In this document: piece by piece, positions 19,106 to 27,872 of the stretch
Layout of the letters: the number at the start of each line of letters is the position of its first letter
How positions within the stretch are numbered: position 1 is the stretch's first letter
The notes under the pieces: model-generated
What the model was told of the DNA's origin: nothing
What the model saw: the letters and a program-made list of their open reading frames with translations, nothing else
The model's database searches: none
DNA from: CAZQYB01 sp964582985
GTDB lineage: Bacteria; Planctomycetota; Phycisphaerae; Sedimentisphaerales; Anaerobacaceae
Direction of reading: 5' to 3'
Length of the DNA: 36,024 nt
Assembly: GCA_964582985.1 (NCBI GenBank)
Contig: CAZOUM010000030.1
Coordinates: 1-36,024, forward strand
Program-made: the position numbers and the translations under genes

Positions 19106-19383
19106 AACATTCCTCCTTTCAAATCACACCAAAATCCTCTTTTTCCCCTTTGGCACAACGCCAAACAATCCATTGCTTCCAGCAGGCGTTAAAGAATTTC
19201 ATTCTCACCCTGTTTTGTGCCTGCCAAAAGCACTAAGCTTCTTTCTTATTGGCTAAAAAAGGCGGACTCCAACCGCAATCCTTGGCTGCCACCGACTTTT
19301 TAGATTCGACTTCCATCCTCCTTACGTTTGTCCAGAAGGCCAAAAAATCCAAGAACTTCATTTGTAACAATGCTACGGTGATA

Positions 19384-19412
19384 ATGTTACCAGATTACTT
19401 CGTTTTTATCAA
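19384..19412 (-). promoter_or_regulatory. Candidate promoter for the 19105 gene
   Basis: On the minus strand TTGATA (19412-19407) is followed after 17 bases by TAACAT (19389-19384). Transcription would start near 19377, giving an unusually long 5' leader of ~270 bases. Confidence 0.35.
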
Positions 19413-19596
19413 CAAAAAATTGTCAAATAGTGACGAAATTTTGCATATTTTTCGGTTTTTTGAGGACCTTGGCTGTTGCCGCCGTCCCCAAGAGTGTCGT
19501 TGAGGTGCAAAATAGGGCCTCCTTGCCGATGCGGGCTAAAAAACAACCCTTTGAAGTTCTTAATCTTCTCCTCTTTGTGATTGCAGTATGTAAAAA

Positions 19597-19625
19597 GGGC
19601 CTATGCTGGTAATCAGCATAGGCCC
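19597..19625 (-). terminator. Rho-independent terminator of the 24598-19640 gene
   Basis: A perfect 12-base stem (19597-19608 with 19614-19625) with a 5-base loop, followed on the minus strand by five T residues. It sits 15 bases after the stop codon. Confidence 0.85.
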
Positions 19626-19639
19626 CGATTTGTGCAAAC

Positions 19640-22600
19640 TCAATCCTCAGGCCATAGTTTCTTCACAAGCCAGTTGTTCGCAAGTTTGGCAAAGTCCCTG
19701 AGGTTGACCGCTCTATCGCCCAGTACCTCGTCATTGTACAGATTAGCGACTGACTGCACAGTGAAGATTCCGGTTTCATCGGTGGCGATGTACGCAATCT
19801 CCGCAGCCGACAGGGCCCGGTTGTAAACGCGGACGTCGTCTATCAGACCTTCAAACGCACGGTCCGTGGCGTCCGAGCGGTTGCCTATTGCCAAATCATC
19901 GGTATCCTGAGAAAGGTACGTTACGGCGTTTGCATCGTTGTTCGTGGCCTCGAGTTGGCCGTTTACGTAAATCTTGATGCAATCACCCTGCTTAAAGGTC
20001 CCGGCCAAATGTGTCCAGTCACCATGCTCGAGTTGATAGCTGTTAACGTCATAGCTCTCATATTTGCCCTCACCCGGATTATAATCATTGCCGTCACGCA
20101 CCACGAGGGCACACACGTCCTCATCACCAACTTCGAGTGAGAAAGTCTCCTTGTTGTCTTTGCCCTTTACCGCTACCCGAGCACTATTATCGTGAGTGGA
20201 GTAGTACTTGACCCATGCGCATACGGTCAGCTCATATTTGGGCCTGAGCGAGCAGGCGTCCGGCACGAGTACCCTGCCGCCGTCGAAGCGCATCGCGTTG
20301 CCATCGTGGCCGGCATCAGCCCAGAAGGCATTGGTGTTCAACGTCTCTATCACGCCGTTATTGTCGTAGCCGGCGTAGTCGGTGACGTTGCTGTCAGGCT
20401 CCTCATCGAGCTTCCACCAGCCAACGAGGTTGACGTCATTCGGTTGCTGTACCGGACTGAGATTGACATCGGTCTCAAGCCAGTCATCCGCCATAATCTC
20501 AACGTCTTCCCAGTCAGCGGTACAGTCGGCGTTAAAATCGCCCTCAAGGGGGTTAATATCTGGCATGCACGTGGGCACATATAAGTTGATTTCGTCGAAG
20601 AATACAACCCCAAAACCAGTGTAGAGGGGCTGTGGGATAGAACAACCCCGGTAGCCAAAACCAATACAGATTTTCTTGACGTCGCGGAAGTTAATATTTG
20701 TAAAGCGATTCGTTCGAACCTCCCACAACTGCCATTCCTCAACCTGTATGTCGTTAATCTCTTCCCCTTCGGGTGCTCCGGGCCCGTCGTACCACACCAC
20801 TGCATAGTTGGCGTCGTCTTCCAGACCAAGATTCATCTGTGTTTCCGCTGTAACTGCGTTGCCTGATTGGCCGTAGAACCACAGCGATATCGTCTTCACA
20901 TCGTAGTAATCCCAATCATTTGGTTCAAGGCTTATGGTTTGGGTCTCAGAGTAATAGCCATAGCCGGTTTGCCAGTCCCAGAAATTCCAATATTGATAAC
21001 GCATCGAGTGCTCGCCAATGACCGGCGGTGTTGACCGAAGCGAAAGCGTCGCGCCGGTTCCTATCACACTTCCTTTCCACCAGTCATTTTGTGGTGGGTC
21101 CTGCGCCGTGTCGTCATCAAAATTGTCTATGATGAGGTAATCTGCCACCTTAAACCTCCAGATGTTGCCCGTCCACCTGTCGTTATTAGGGTCGTTGACT
21201 TCATCAATACGCCAGTAGTAAGTGACGGTCAAATCAAGAGAGGGGAGCTCATAGGTGTTAAGCTCCTGTTTGCCCTTGTAGACGTCAGGCCAATAGTTCG
21301 CGTCGTTGTTGGCATCCGTGACCTCCTGCTTATTTGTGCCGAAGTATACCTCGTGGGAAGATGCATAATTTCCCGGCCACCAGGCAAGGTCAGAAGTCGG
21401 GGGGGCATCAGGCTGACCGTCATACGGGCTGGGGTTCCAGGCGAGTTCAACCTCACCGCCTCTAAACATCTCCAGTATCTCGTCATGAGATTTGGCATAA
21501 TCATATATCCTCAGGTCGTCCATCTTGCCCACGTAGTCGGCACTGCGGCCTATCTTGGCGCCAAATCTGAACCGCTTATCCGCGATATTTGCCAGGGTTG
21601 GCTTGGTACCGGACTTGGACCTTGCCGAGTCACCGTCGAAGTATATATGCATTATATCTTCGCTCTCATCCTTGACGAAGGCGAAGTGGTGCCAGTCGCC
21701 TTCCCATCCCTTTGCTGGGGCAGTGTCCCAAACGAGCATATCATTGGTGTCGTTGCCCGCGCGCCAAACCACATCGTCAGTTGTTTCCTGAGGGACTATC
21801 ACTTCTATGAAGTAGTCGCCGGCACCCGCATTTATGACCCAGTTGTCACCGTCGTCGCGGTAGCCGTCGAGCCACACGGAAATTGTGATTTCGTCACCGA
21901 TGTCGCTGAGGATGTGCGTCGCGAGGTCGAAGCCTATGTTATCATTAAACTTCAGGCATCCATCGAAGTGTCCACCAGAGTCCCAGCCTCCGCTGACGCT
22001 GCCGTCGTAGCCGTGAAGCCCGTGGCCTGAGTTATCGAGGACCCAGCTGCCTGCAGTTTGGTCGAACGGGTACCACAGCAGAAGATTGGGGTCAAGAAGC
22101 TCATACTCGGTTGTGAACTGCCAGACCACGCCCGGGTAAACGTCGCTGCCATTGACCTCATCGATTCGCCAGTAATAAAAGATGCCGTAATCAAGCTCGT
22201 CGAGTCTGACGATATCGTAACTGTTAGTATCGATGCGGCCCATGTCCACGCTGGGGTCATTGCCGTCCCTTACGTTTATATAACTGGAGCCGAAGTAGAC
22301 ATCGTGGTCAGTTGCGCCGGCCCAGGGCGTCCAGCTAAGGGTCAGATTCGGGTCATTGACGTCATTGGGTTCTATGTCTCCCTCGCCGTCTTCCGGACTG
22401 GGCTCGATTGCCCGCGGATACAGAAACTGGGTTGGGTCAAGCGCCACATCGAGTATCCGCAGCTCGTCAATTCTGCCGTTGAAGAAATCATCATATTTAC
22501 CGTCCGAGTCTATCTCACAACCGATGGTGACAGTATTGGTATCATCGGGAGGATTAGTGTCGTGCTCGGTCGCATCTGCGACCAGCTCACCGTTGAAATA

Positions 22601-24598
22601 CAGCTTCCGGTTGTCTGTGGGCAGACTCTGGTCGAAAACCGCTGCAACATGGAGCCACTCGTCGACTCTATCTGTCAGAACACCATCGTCTAGGTCATCG
22701 TCATTATGATACCAGCGGAGGTCATCATCGTCACCGAGGTCACTTATGACAAACGCCCAGGAGCCTTGACCTTTGCGAATCATTGCCATATCCTCGCTCT
22801 CGTAATCGCCGCTGTTGATGTATATCCACATCTCAATGGTGTATTGGTAGGTGTCAAGTCGCAGGATATCGTCAGGGCCGGTATCAAGTCTGTACAAACC
22901 GGCTCTGGGCTCAAATTCGGCCGACTTACCGCTGGGGTTAGAGATACCGCCCGCGCCGTACTTCACGTAGCCGTTAGGGTCGCCGGGAGTAGGCCAGTTC
23001 GGGTCAACGTACTTTAGAAACTCAACGTTACCGGTAGAGTCGGGGATTGGCGTTGGATAGGCAAAGTGAGAACCTAAACTGCCATTATCGAACTTGTACC
23101 ACAGCAGGAGCCCTGTACGCGTTCTGAAGCTCCAGACGTCGCCTGTGATTGTCGTATCGCCTACTTCGTCGACCCGCCAGTAATACCATGTGAATGGCTC
23201 AAGCGGTCCCGGGTCCCAGGGCGAGCTTTGGGCGCCTTTTGAGGTGCCCCCGCCGCCGCTATCTACGTCCGCCCAATTAGTTCCGAAGTAAAGATTCTCA
23301 GTATCCGCAAGGCATGAAGACGACCAGATAAGGTTGGAATCTACGGGCGCACCTCTGAGGTCGTCGCTCGGACTGGGGTCAAAAGCATTTCCATCTTCAG
23401 TCGTAAAGTACCAGACGTAGCCAGGCCAAATATTGCCGTCATTGACCTCATCAATCCGCCAGTAGTAAGTGGTGTTGAGTTCAGGATTAAGAAGCGGGTC
23501 GCCATCTTCAGGATACTCGTTGCTGTCCTGGCGGCCGTAATACACGCCGCAAGGTTCCGCAACAATAGCATTTTTCACATCGTTATAATCGGTGCCGAGG
23601 TACACATCGTGGCCGTTGACATCTGCGGCATCAGTTCCGGGCGTCCAGCTAAGCTGCACACCCTCCGGGCATATATTGCTGGCACGATTGGTGGGCCTGG
23701 GATTGGAAGCCAATTTGGCAAAGCCCGGGTGAAGGAACTCGGCCACGCCAAGTGCCGTGTCGGAGATTCGGACTTCATCAATCCTACCACAGAACATCTG
23801 CCCGGTGTTCGAAGGTTCGTTGGGGTCAGCCATACAATCGCGGTCCTGACAGCCAATGCCCAAAGCTTTACAAGAATCACCGATAGAAGCGGTGAACGGC
23901 ACCTCGGAAACACCTGTACCAGGAACGTAACCCTGGTCGGAGCGCGAGCCTAATTCCTGCGACTGCTGTCCATTTACGTAGAACTTCATATTGTTGCCAT
24001 CCCAGACCAGCGCGACGTGGTACCATTCGCACGGGTCGTACGGGAAGTCATGGCACAAAGACTCATGGTCACCGGTATCCGGTTCGCCTCCAGGGCCCAC
24101 AAATCTGATGCCGAAAACACCCTTGCCACTGTAGGAGTGAGCGGCAGGTCTTGTATCAATGTAATACATACCTCCGTCACCCGGACTGTTGTTCTTCCTG
24201 AGAATTATGTTCTGGCGCGTCATATACGGGTAGACAAAACACTCTATGGTCAGTTGAGAGAGCGTACTCAAGTCCACGTTACAATCTATGCCGGTGTCCA
24301 GCACCGCCAGACCGTAGCCGGCATTATTAGTGGTCGGGTCATTCTGAAAATCGGCGGATGTTCCCCCTGTATTGTACCAGGGATTGCTTGGGCCGTAGAA
24401 CAATCCATCAGCCTGGCCCACACCAGACTCGTTAATGAACGCGTACGCGTTGGCATCTGAGACTGTGTCAATATCCACAACAATATTCGCGTCAGGCGTT
24501 CCATCCATAGTCCAGTGGAATAGGGTAGCGGCCCGAACGGAGCCAACCATACCAACCGCCATGACAAAACAAACCAGCAGAATCAGTCTTCTACACAT
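19640..24598 (-). CDS. Secreted multi-LamG / FN3 / split-dockerin protein
   Basis: 1652 residues. ATG at 24598 with AAGGAGA six bases upstream. Signal peptide about 1-23 (LILLVCFVMAVGMVG, then VRA). Modules: LamG (~24-290), two FN3-like (~295-490), LamG (~494-720), FN3-like (~725-830), LamG (~833-1060), FN3-like (~1060-1145), carbohydrate-binding-like sandwich (~1150-1345, LIIDNFDDD to VVFFDEINL), one EF-hand dockerin-type repeat (~1351-1375, DFNADCTADWEDV), a fourth LamG (~1388-1610), and a degenerate terminal repeat (~1614-1652). FN3-like units share the signature TYYWRIDEVN. The C-terminal ~800 residues have the same order and clear similarity to the 15344 gene, so the pair arose by tandem duplication and then changed at the N-terminus. 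Likely an extracellular glycan-binding protein; no enzyme motif seen. Confidence 0.87.
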   Translation of the reverse strand: MCRRLILLVCFVMAVGMVGSVRAATLFHWTMDGTPDANIVVDIDTVSDANAYAFINESGVGQADGLFYGPSNPWYNTGGTSADFQNDPTTNNAGYGLAVLDTGIDCNVDLSTLSQLTIECFVYPYMTRQNIILRKNNSPGDGGMYYIDTRPAAHSYSGKGVFGIRFVGPGGEPDTGDHESLCHDFPYDPCEWYHVALVWDGNNMKFYVNGQQSQELGSRSDQGYVPGTGVSEVPFTASIGDSCKALGIGCQDRDCMADPNEPSNTGQMFCGRIDEVRISDTALGVAEFLHPGFAKLASNPRPTNRASNICPEGVQLSWTPGTDAADVNGHDVYLGTDYNDVKNAIVAEPCGVYYGRQDSNEYPEDGDPLLNPELNTTYYWRIDEVNDGNIWPGYVWYFTTEDGNAFDPSPSDDLRGAPVDSNLIWSSSCLADTENLYFGTNWADVDSGGGGTSKGAQSSPWDPGPLEPFTWYYWRVDEVGDTTITGDVWSFRTRTGLLLWYKFDNGSLGSHFAYPTPIPDSTGNVEFLKYVDPNWPTPGDPNGYVKYGAGGISNPSGKSAEFEPRAGLYRLDTGPDDILRLDTYQYTIEMWIYINSGDYESEDMAMIRKGQGSWAFVISDLGDDDDLRWYHNDDDLDDGVLTDRVDEWLHVAAVFDQSLPTDNRKLYFNGELVADATEHDTNPPDDTNTVTIGCEIDSDGKYDDFFNGRIDELRILDVALDPTQFLYPRAIEPSPEDGEGDIEPNDVNDPNLTLSWTPWAGATDHDVYFGSSYINVRDGNDPSVDMGRIDTNSYDIVRLDELDYGIFYYWRIDEVNGSDVYPGVVWQFTTEYELLDPNLLLWYPFDQTAGSWVLDNSGHGLHGYDGSVSGGWDSGGHFDGCLKFNDNIGFDLATHILSDIGDEITISVWLDGYRDDGDNWVINAGAGDYFIEVIVPQETTDDVVWRAGNDTNDMLVWDTAPAKGWEGDWHHFAFVKDESEDIMHIYFDGDSARSKSGTKPTLANIADKRFRFGAKIGRSADYVGKMDDLRIYDYAKSHDEILEMFRGGEVELAWNPSPYDGQPDAPPTSDLAWWPGNYASSHEVYFGTNKQEVTDANNDANYWPDVYKGKQELNTYELPSLDLTVTYYWRIDEVNDPNNDRWTGNIWRFKVADYLIIDNFDDDTAQDPPQNDWWKGSVIGTGATLSLRSTPPVIGEHSMRYQYWNFWDWQTGYGYYSETQTISLEPNDWDYYDVKTISLWFYGQSGNAVTAETQMNLGLEDDANYAVVWYDGPGAPEGEEINDIQVEEWQLWEVRTNRFTNINFRDVKKICIGFGYRGCSIPQPLYTGFGVVFFDEINLYVPTCMPDINPLEGDFNADCTADWEDVEIMADDWLETDVNLSPVQQPNDVNLVGWWKLDEEPDSNVTDYAGYDNNGVIETLNTNAFWADAGHDGNAMRFDGGRVLVPDACSLRPKYELTVCAWVKYYSTHDNSARVAVKGKDNKETFSLEVGDEDVCALVVRDGNDYNPGEGKYESYDVNSYQLEHGDWTHLAGTFKQGDCIKIYVNGQLEATNNDANAVTYLSQDTDDLAIGNRSDATDRAFEGLIDDVRVYNRALSAAEIAYIATDETGIFTVQSVANLYNDEVLGDRAVNLRDFAKLANNWLVKKLWPED

Positions 24599-25184
24599 GA
24601 CATTTCTCCTTAAAAAAATTAACCATAATTACATATTTCGTGCCTGTTCAAAACAACCTTTAACATTCTAATTCTATTATAAGTTAGACGGATTAGGCCT
24701 ATTATCAGGGTATTCCTGATTTTGGGAGTAAAAATATGTGGCCAGGTGCACGCTCCGCGCGTTCAACGCACAAGCGAGGGTATGGAATGAATAGTAGAAT
24801 AACGCGCTTTTTAAGCACACGGCCCTCACCCCTGCGGGCATATCCCTGTCACTCCAATTTAAGGGCGCCCGATTTTGCCCTAAAAAGCGGCAAAAATCGC
24901 ACTTACCGCCCAGACAAATCACTAAAACTCAACTACACCCAATATATACCAGATTCAGCAACGCCCGTCAAGCAAAAAACCGAATTATCGGATGTTACGC
25001 ATTTTCGGCAAGACTCTTCAAAATACACTCAACGCCGGCCAAAAAACGCCGTGCCCTTGTCCACTTGCGCCCTTCTGCTCCCTACCCTTGCTGAAAGTCC
25101 GGCTTCAGACAGACCCCGCAATTTATTTCTCCGGTTTGCTTTAGTCCGGCTTCAAACGGACCGCAATTTGGTCTGGGTTGTTTG
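24599..25184. other. Gene-free stretch upstream of the 24598 gene
   Basis: No supported gene. A minus-strand TATAAT (24681-24676) is a possible -10 for the LamG gene, without a good -35. An imperfect direct repeat beginning AGTCCGGCTTCA and ending GCAATTT occurs at 25096-25124 and 25143-25169. The frame 24736-25242 has no family resemblance. Confidence 0.5.
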
Positions 25185-25269
25185 CCCCGCACTTATTGGG
25201 CATCTGCCGCCGTGTCCCGCCCCAAGTAGCAAACTGGCGTAACTTGGTGCGGGATAAATTAGTGCGGGG
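25185..25269. repeat. Nested inverted-repeat element
   Basis: The outer arms CCCCGCACT (25185-25193) and AGTGCGGGG (25261-25269) match perfectly. Inside them, CCCGCCCCAAGT (25216-25227) pairs with ACTTGGTGCGGG (25242-25253) at 11 of 12 positions. The 85-base unit could fold as a long hairpin or cruciform. It is followed by a short palindrome (25279-25293) and then the heptamer array. Confidence 0.6.
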
Positions 25270-25314
25270 TCACTAATCAACCCCTGAGGGGTTAACCACT
25301 CACCCCTCTGCGAG

Positions 25315-25608
25315 TATCCAGCATCCAGCATCCAGCATCGAGCATCGAGCATCCAGCATCGAGTATCCAGCATCGAGCATCCAGAATCGAGAATCGAGTA
25401 TCCAGCATCGAGCATCCAGCATCGAGCATCCAGCATCGAGCATCCAGAATCGAGAATCGAGTATCCAGCATCGAGCATCCAGCATCGAGCATCCAGCATC
25501 GAGCATCCAGTATCGAGAATCGAGTATCCAGCATCGAGCATCCAGAATCGAGAATCGAGTATCCAGAATCGAGCATCGAGCATCCAGTATCGAGCATCCA
25601 GCATCGAG
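25315..25608. repeat. Heptanucleotide tandem array, 42 in-register units
   Basis: Reading 7 bases at a time from 25315, every unit fits [C/A/T]ATC[C/G]AG, 42 units in a row with no insertion or deletion. A nine-unit, 63-base block is exactly duplicated (25385-25447 and 25448-25510). Four diverged units in the same register follow (25609-25636, ATACGCT, TCACGAT, TCACGAG, ATACACG). Because 7 is not a multiple of 3 and the minus-strand unit has no stop, all three minus frames are open and encode the same MLDARYW-like heptapeptide. This is a property of the repeat, not evidence for a protein. Comparable heptamer repeats (STRR) are known in cyanobacteria. Confidence 0.95.
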
Positions 25609-25636
25609 ATACGCTTCACGATTCACGAGATACACG

Positions 25637-26201
25637 CCGGGGGCAGCAAAAACCCCCTATATTCCCTAAGCTAACAAAATGTTAATTTCAAAAAGGGCTA
25701 AATTTCTTCCAACTTCTGCCAAAAAAGCAGCATTTTTGCAAATTTCCTGGCACTTTTTACGCATTTTTGCCAATTTTTGACCAATTTTTTCTTGCCTATT
25801 TTGCCCAAGCTCTGCAAACTAACTCCCCCACCCCCATTTTTCGCTCAAAAACAGCGATTGCCCCTAAAATCACACCTCAAAAACCCCCAATTTCCCCAAT
25901 TTTCGATAATTTCAATTAATAATTCTTGCCGGCAGCCGCTGCAAAAGCTCCATCGGCACGCCCTTGATTCTGGCATAGTCAGACTTTCTCCCGTTCTCCC
26001 AACCCCAGCCAAGAGCATCCCGCTGCGTTAATAAGGGCGAGAAAAAATGGTTTCTTGCCAAGAAAAGCCCATTCAGATAGGAGCTTAGCCTTTTGATTTG
26101 CGGTTTTTCAGCTATCAGGCGGATTTGTTGCCTCCGATTCGGGCCAAAAATTATACAAATTCGGGTAAAAAATTATTGCCCTTTGCAACTTTGACGATTA
26201 G
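25637..26201. other. Gene-free C-rich/T-rich tract
   Basis: No supported gene. From about 25640 to 25910 the plus strand has many C and T runs and few G. Within it, GCATTTTTGC occurs at least twice (about 25731 and 25761) beside AATTTTT/CCAATTTTT motifs. Nothing recognisable as tRNA or a protein gene is present. Confidence 0.45.
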
Positions 26202-26207
26202 TATAAT
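26202..26207 (+). promoter_or_regulatory. Candidate promoter (-10 TATAAT) for nusA leader or small RNA
   Basis: A consensus TATAAT lies about 290 bases before a strong terminator and 364 bases before nusA. The -35 region is not convincing (CCCTTT at a 17-base spacing). Predicted start is near 26214. Confidence 0.45.
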
Positions 26208-26213
26208 AAGTTT

Positions 26214-26528
26214 GGTTGTAAAGATTAACGGCTGCCAAAGCTAAACTGAAGGTGCTGAAAATGCTTTTGACAGGATTAGCGAACCGTGCAGAGTAGGCCA
26301 TTACAACATCTGTACGGCCGAGTTTTTACGCAAATGGTAGCTTGGGAGACGCTGGTTCCGCTTCGGCGACGTCAGACGAACGAGGTTTTGACCGGGGTCC
26401 CGTTTTGCGGCTTATTGCAATTGGGCCCCACTGGCGGGAGGTTGCTGATGTGATGTAAAGGAGCGTATGACCTCTGTTTTGTCTGGGCTGTTGAAGTGGA
26501 AACTTAAAGATAGTTTCCACTTTTTTTT
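26214..26528 (+). ncRNA. Candidate small RNA or structured nusA 5' leader
   Basis: About 315 bases are bounded by a consensus -10 and a strong Rho-independent terminator, with no convincing reading frame. A local stem is visible: CCGTGCAGA near 26284 pairs with TCTGTACGG near 26310 (one G-T). I compared it by eye with tmRNA, RNase P, SRP and 6S signatures and saw none. It may be an attenuated nusA leader, because the terminator ends 42 bases before the nusA ATG, or a separate small RNA. Confidence 0.4.
26494..26528 (+). terminator. Strong Rho-independent terminator just upstream of nusA
   Basis: An 11-base perfect stem (26494-26504 with 26512-26522) around a 7-base loop, running into eight T residues. 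No protein gene ends upstream on this strand, so it must terminate an RNA or attenuate nusA transcription. Confidence 0.88.
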
Positions 26529-26570
26529 GCCCTGCGGCAGCGTTTGACGCAGATAGGAAGAGAAAGGACT

Positions 26571-27806
26571 ATGAGTCAGGAATTAGTGAGAATTGTAGAC
26601 AACATTGCACGAGACAAGAATATCGACAGGGAGTCTATATTTGTCGACCTGGAAGAAGCTATGGTCTCAGCGGCCAGAAAACATTTCGGTGAGCTCGACA
26701 GCGATATAGTGGTAAATATCGACCGCACAACGGGCATAGTCACTGCCTTTAAGGACAACGTGCAAATTGATATAAAACAGCTCGGCCGAATCCCCGCGCA
26801 GACAGCCAAGCAGGTAATGATCCAGAAAATAAGAGCGGATGAAAGGGACAGCATTTACGCTGAGTTTGTCCAGCGAAGAGGTGAACTTGTAAGCGGCTTG
26901 GTTGTGCGATACGAAAGTGGAACGCTGATTATTGATTTGAACCATCGTGCCGAAGCTTTTCTGCCGAAGAATGAGCAGATAGCGGGCCAGACACATCGGC
27001 TGGGCGAAAGAATTCGATGTATGGTTATTGATGTGAAGGAGGTCGCCAATCAGGTCAAGATTTTCCTGTCCCGCACACATCCTGATTTTATTCGCAGGCT
27101 TTTCGATATGGAGGTGCCCGAGATTGCTGAAAAAATTATTGAAATACGGGCTCTGGCACGAGAGGCTGGCTACCGTACCAAGGTTGCGGTTGCCTCCCAT
27201 GATGACAAAGTTGACCCCGTTGGCGCCTGTGTGGGTGTGCGAGGCAGCAGGATAAAGAACATAGTTGATGAGCTTGGTGGTGAGAAAATAGATATTGTGC
27301 GCTGGAACGATTCGTCGCAGGTTCTCATAGCGAATGCATTGATGCCTGCGAAGGCAAGCGAAATTGCCTTATGCTTTGAGCTGGGAAGGGCGGTTGTGGT
27401 AGTTGGTGAAGACCAACTAAGCCTTGCTATCGGCAAGCACGGCCAGAATGTTCGGCTGGCCGCAAGGCTTACAGGGTGGGACATCGATATACTGACGCCG
27501 AATGAATACAACCAGGGCATTGAACAATTGACGAAATGCGCCAAAAGCGTAGAGGCCGCTGATGATACGGTGGTTGATAAGTTGATTGCGTTGGGCGTTA
27601 TATCCATTTTGGATTTGGAGGATGTAGGGACTGAACCGCTGATTAAAGAACTGAATATTGATGCGGCCGTTGCCGAGGAATTGGTTGCAGCAGCAGCAGA
27701 GGAGACAAAACGTTTGGCTGCTGAGTCAAAAAGCCAGGCTGAAAGCCTCCTGGAACAGCAGCAGCAAGCAGAAGCACCTGATAACGAACAGATGAAGCTG
27801 GAGTGA
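26571..27806 (+). CDS. nusA: Transcription termination/antitermination factor NusA
   Basis: Binds RNA polymerase and nascent RNA to control pausing, termination and antitermination. 411 residues from ATG 26571, preceded by AGAAAGGA; an upstream TTG (26544) is rejected because NusA N-termini begin close to this Met. Domains: polymerase-binding N-terminal domain (~1-100), S1 (~103-170), KH1 (~175-245, GVRGSRIKNI), KH2 (~250-315, IGKHGQNVRLA). A helical C-terminal part (~320-380) resembles one helix-hairpin-helix acidic repeat, followed by a Glu/Gln-rich tail. First gene of the nusA-infB-rbfA cluster. The usual partner rimP is not upstream; a gene-free region and terminator are there instead. 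Confidence 0.96.
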   Translation: MSQELVRIVDNIARDKNIDRESIFVDLEEAMVSAARKHFGELDSDIVVNIDRTTGIVTAFKDNVQIDIKQLGRIPAQTAKQVMIQKIRADERDSIYAEFVQRRGELVSGLVVRYESGTLIIDLNHRAEAFLPKNEQIAGQTHRLGERIRCMVIDVKEVANQVKIFLSRTHPDFIRRLFDMEVPEIAEKIIEIRALAREAGYRTKVAVASHDDKVDPVGACVGVRGSRIKNIVDELGGEKIDIVRWNDSSQVLIANALMPAKASEIALCFELGRAVVVVGEDQLSLAIGKHGQNVRLAARLTGWDIDILTPNEYNQGIEQLTKCAKSVEAADDTVVDKLIALGVISILDLEDVGTEPLIKELNIDAAVAEELVAAAAEETKRLAAESKSQAESLLEQQQQAEAPDNEQMKLE

Positions 27807-27872
27807 TATCTGAGTTTTTGAATGATGCTGGAATTTTGAATTTCGGTATTCGGGTTCATATAAGATACAAGA

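Larger units (their letters stand above)
19106..19639. other. Intergenic region between tandem LamG genes
   Basis: 534 bases between two minus-strand genes. It contains the terminator of the upstream paralog (19597-19625), a candidate promoter (19384-19412) and a leader of about 270 bases. The plus-strand frame 19249-19503 lacks a recognisable family or binding site and is not called. Confidence 0.55.

Noticed and set aside
19249..19503. 84-codon plus-strand frame between the LamG genes
   Set aside because: No binding site or domain, and it overlaps a better candidate promoter on the other strand.
24736..25242. Plus-strand frame of 168 codons
   Set aside because: No signal, domain or binding site; composition resembles non-coding sequence and it runs into the inverted repeat.
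25315..25608. CRISPR array
   Set aside because: Units are 7 bases with no unique spacers, and no cas genes are nearby.
25152..25635. Three overlapping minus-strand frames giving MLDARYW-type heptapeptides
   Set aside because: Any frame of a stop-free 7-base repeat is open and encodes the same peptide; there is no binding site or family support.
26214..26528. tmRNA, RNase P RNA, SRP RNA or 6S RNA
   Set aside because: I looked for the tmRNA acceptor end, the RNase P core, the SRP loop and the 6S long-hairpin layout and found none; kept only as an unnamed candidate.
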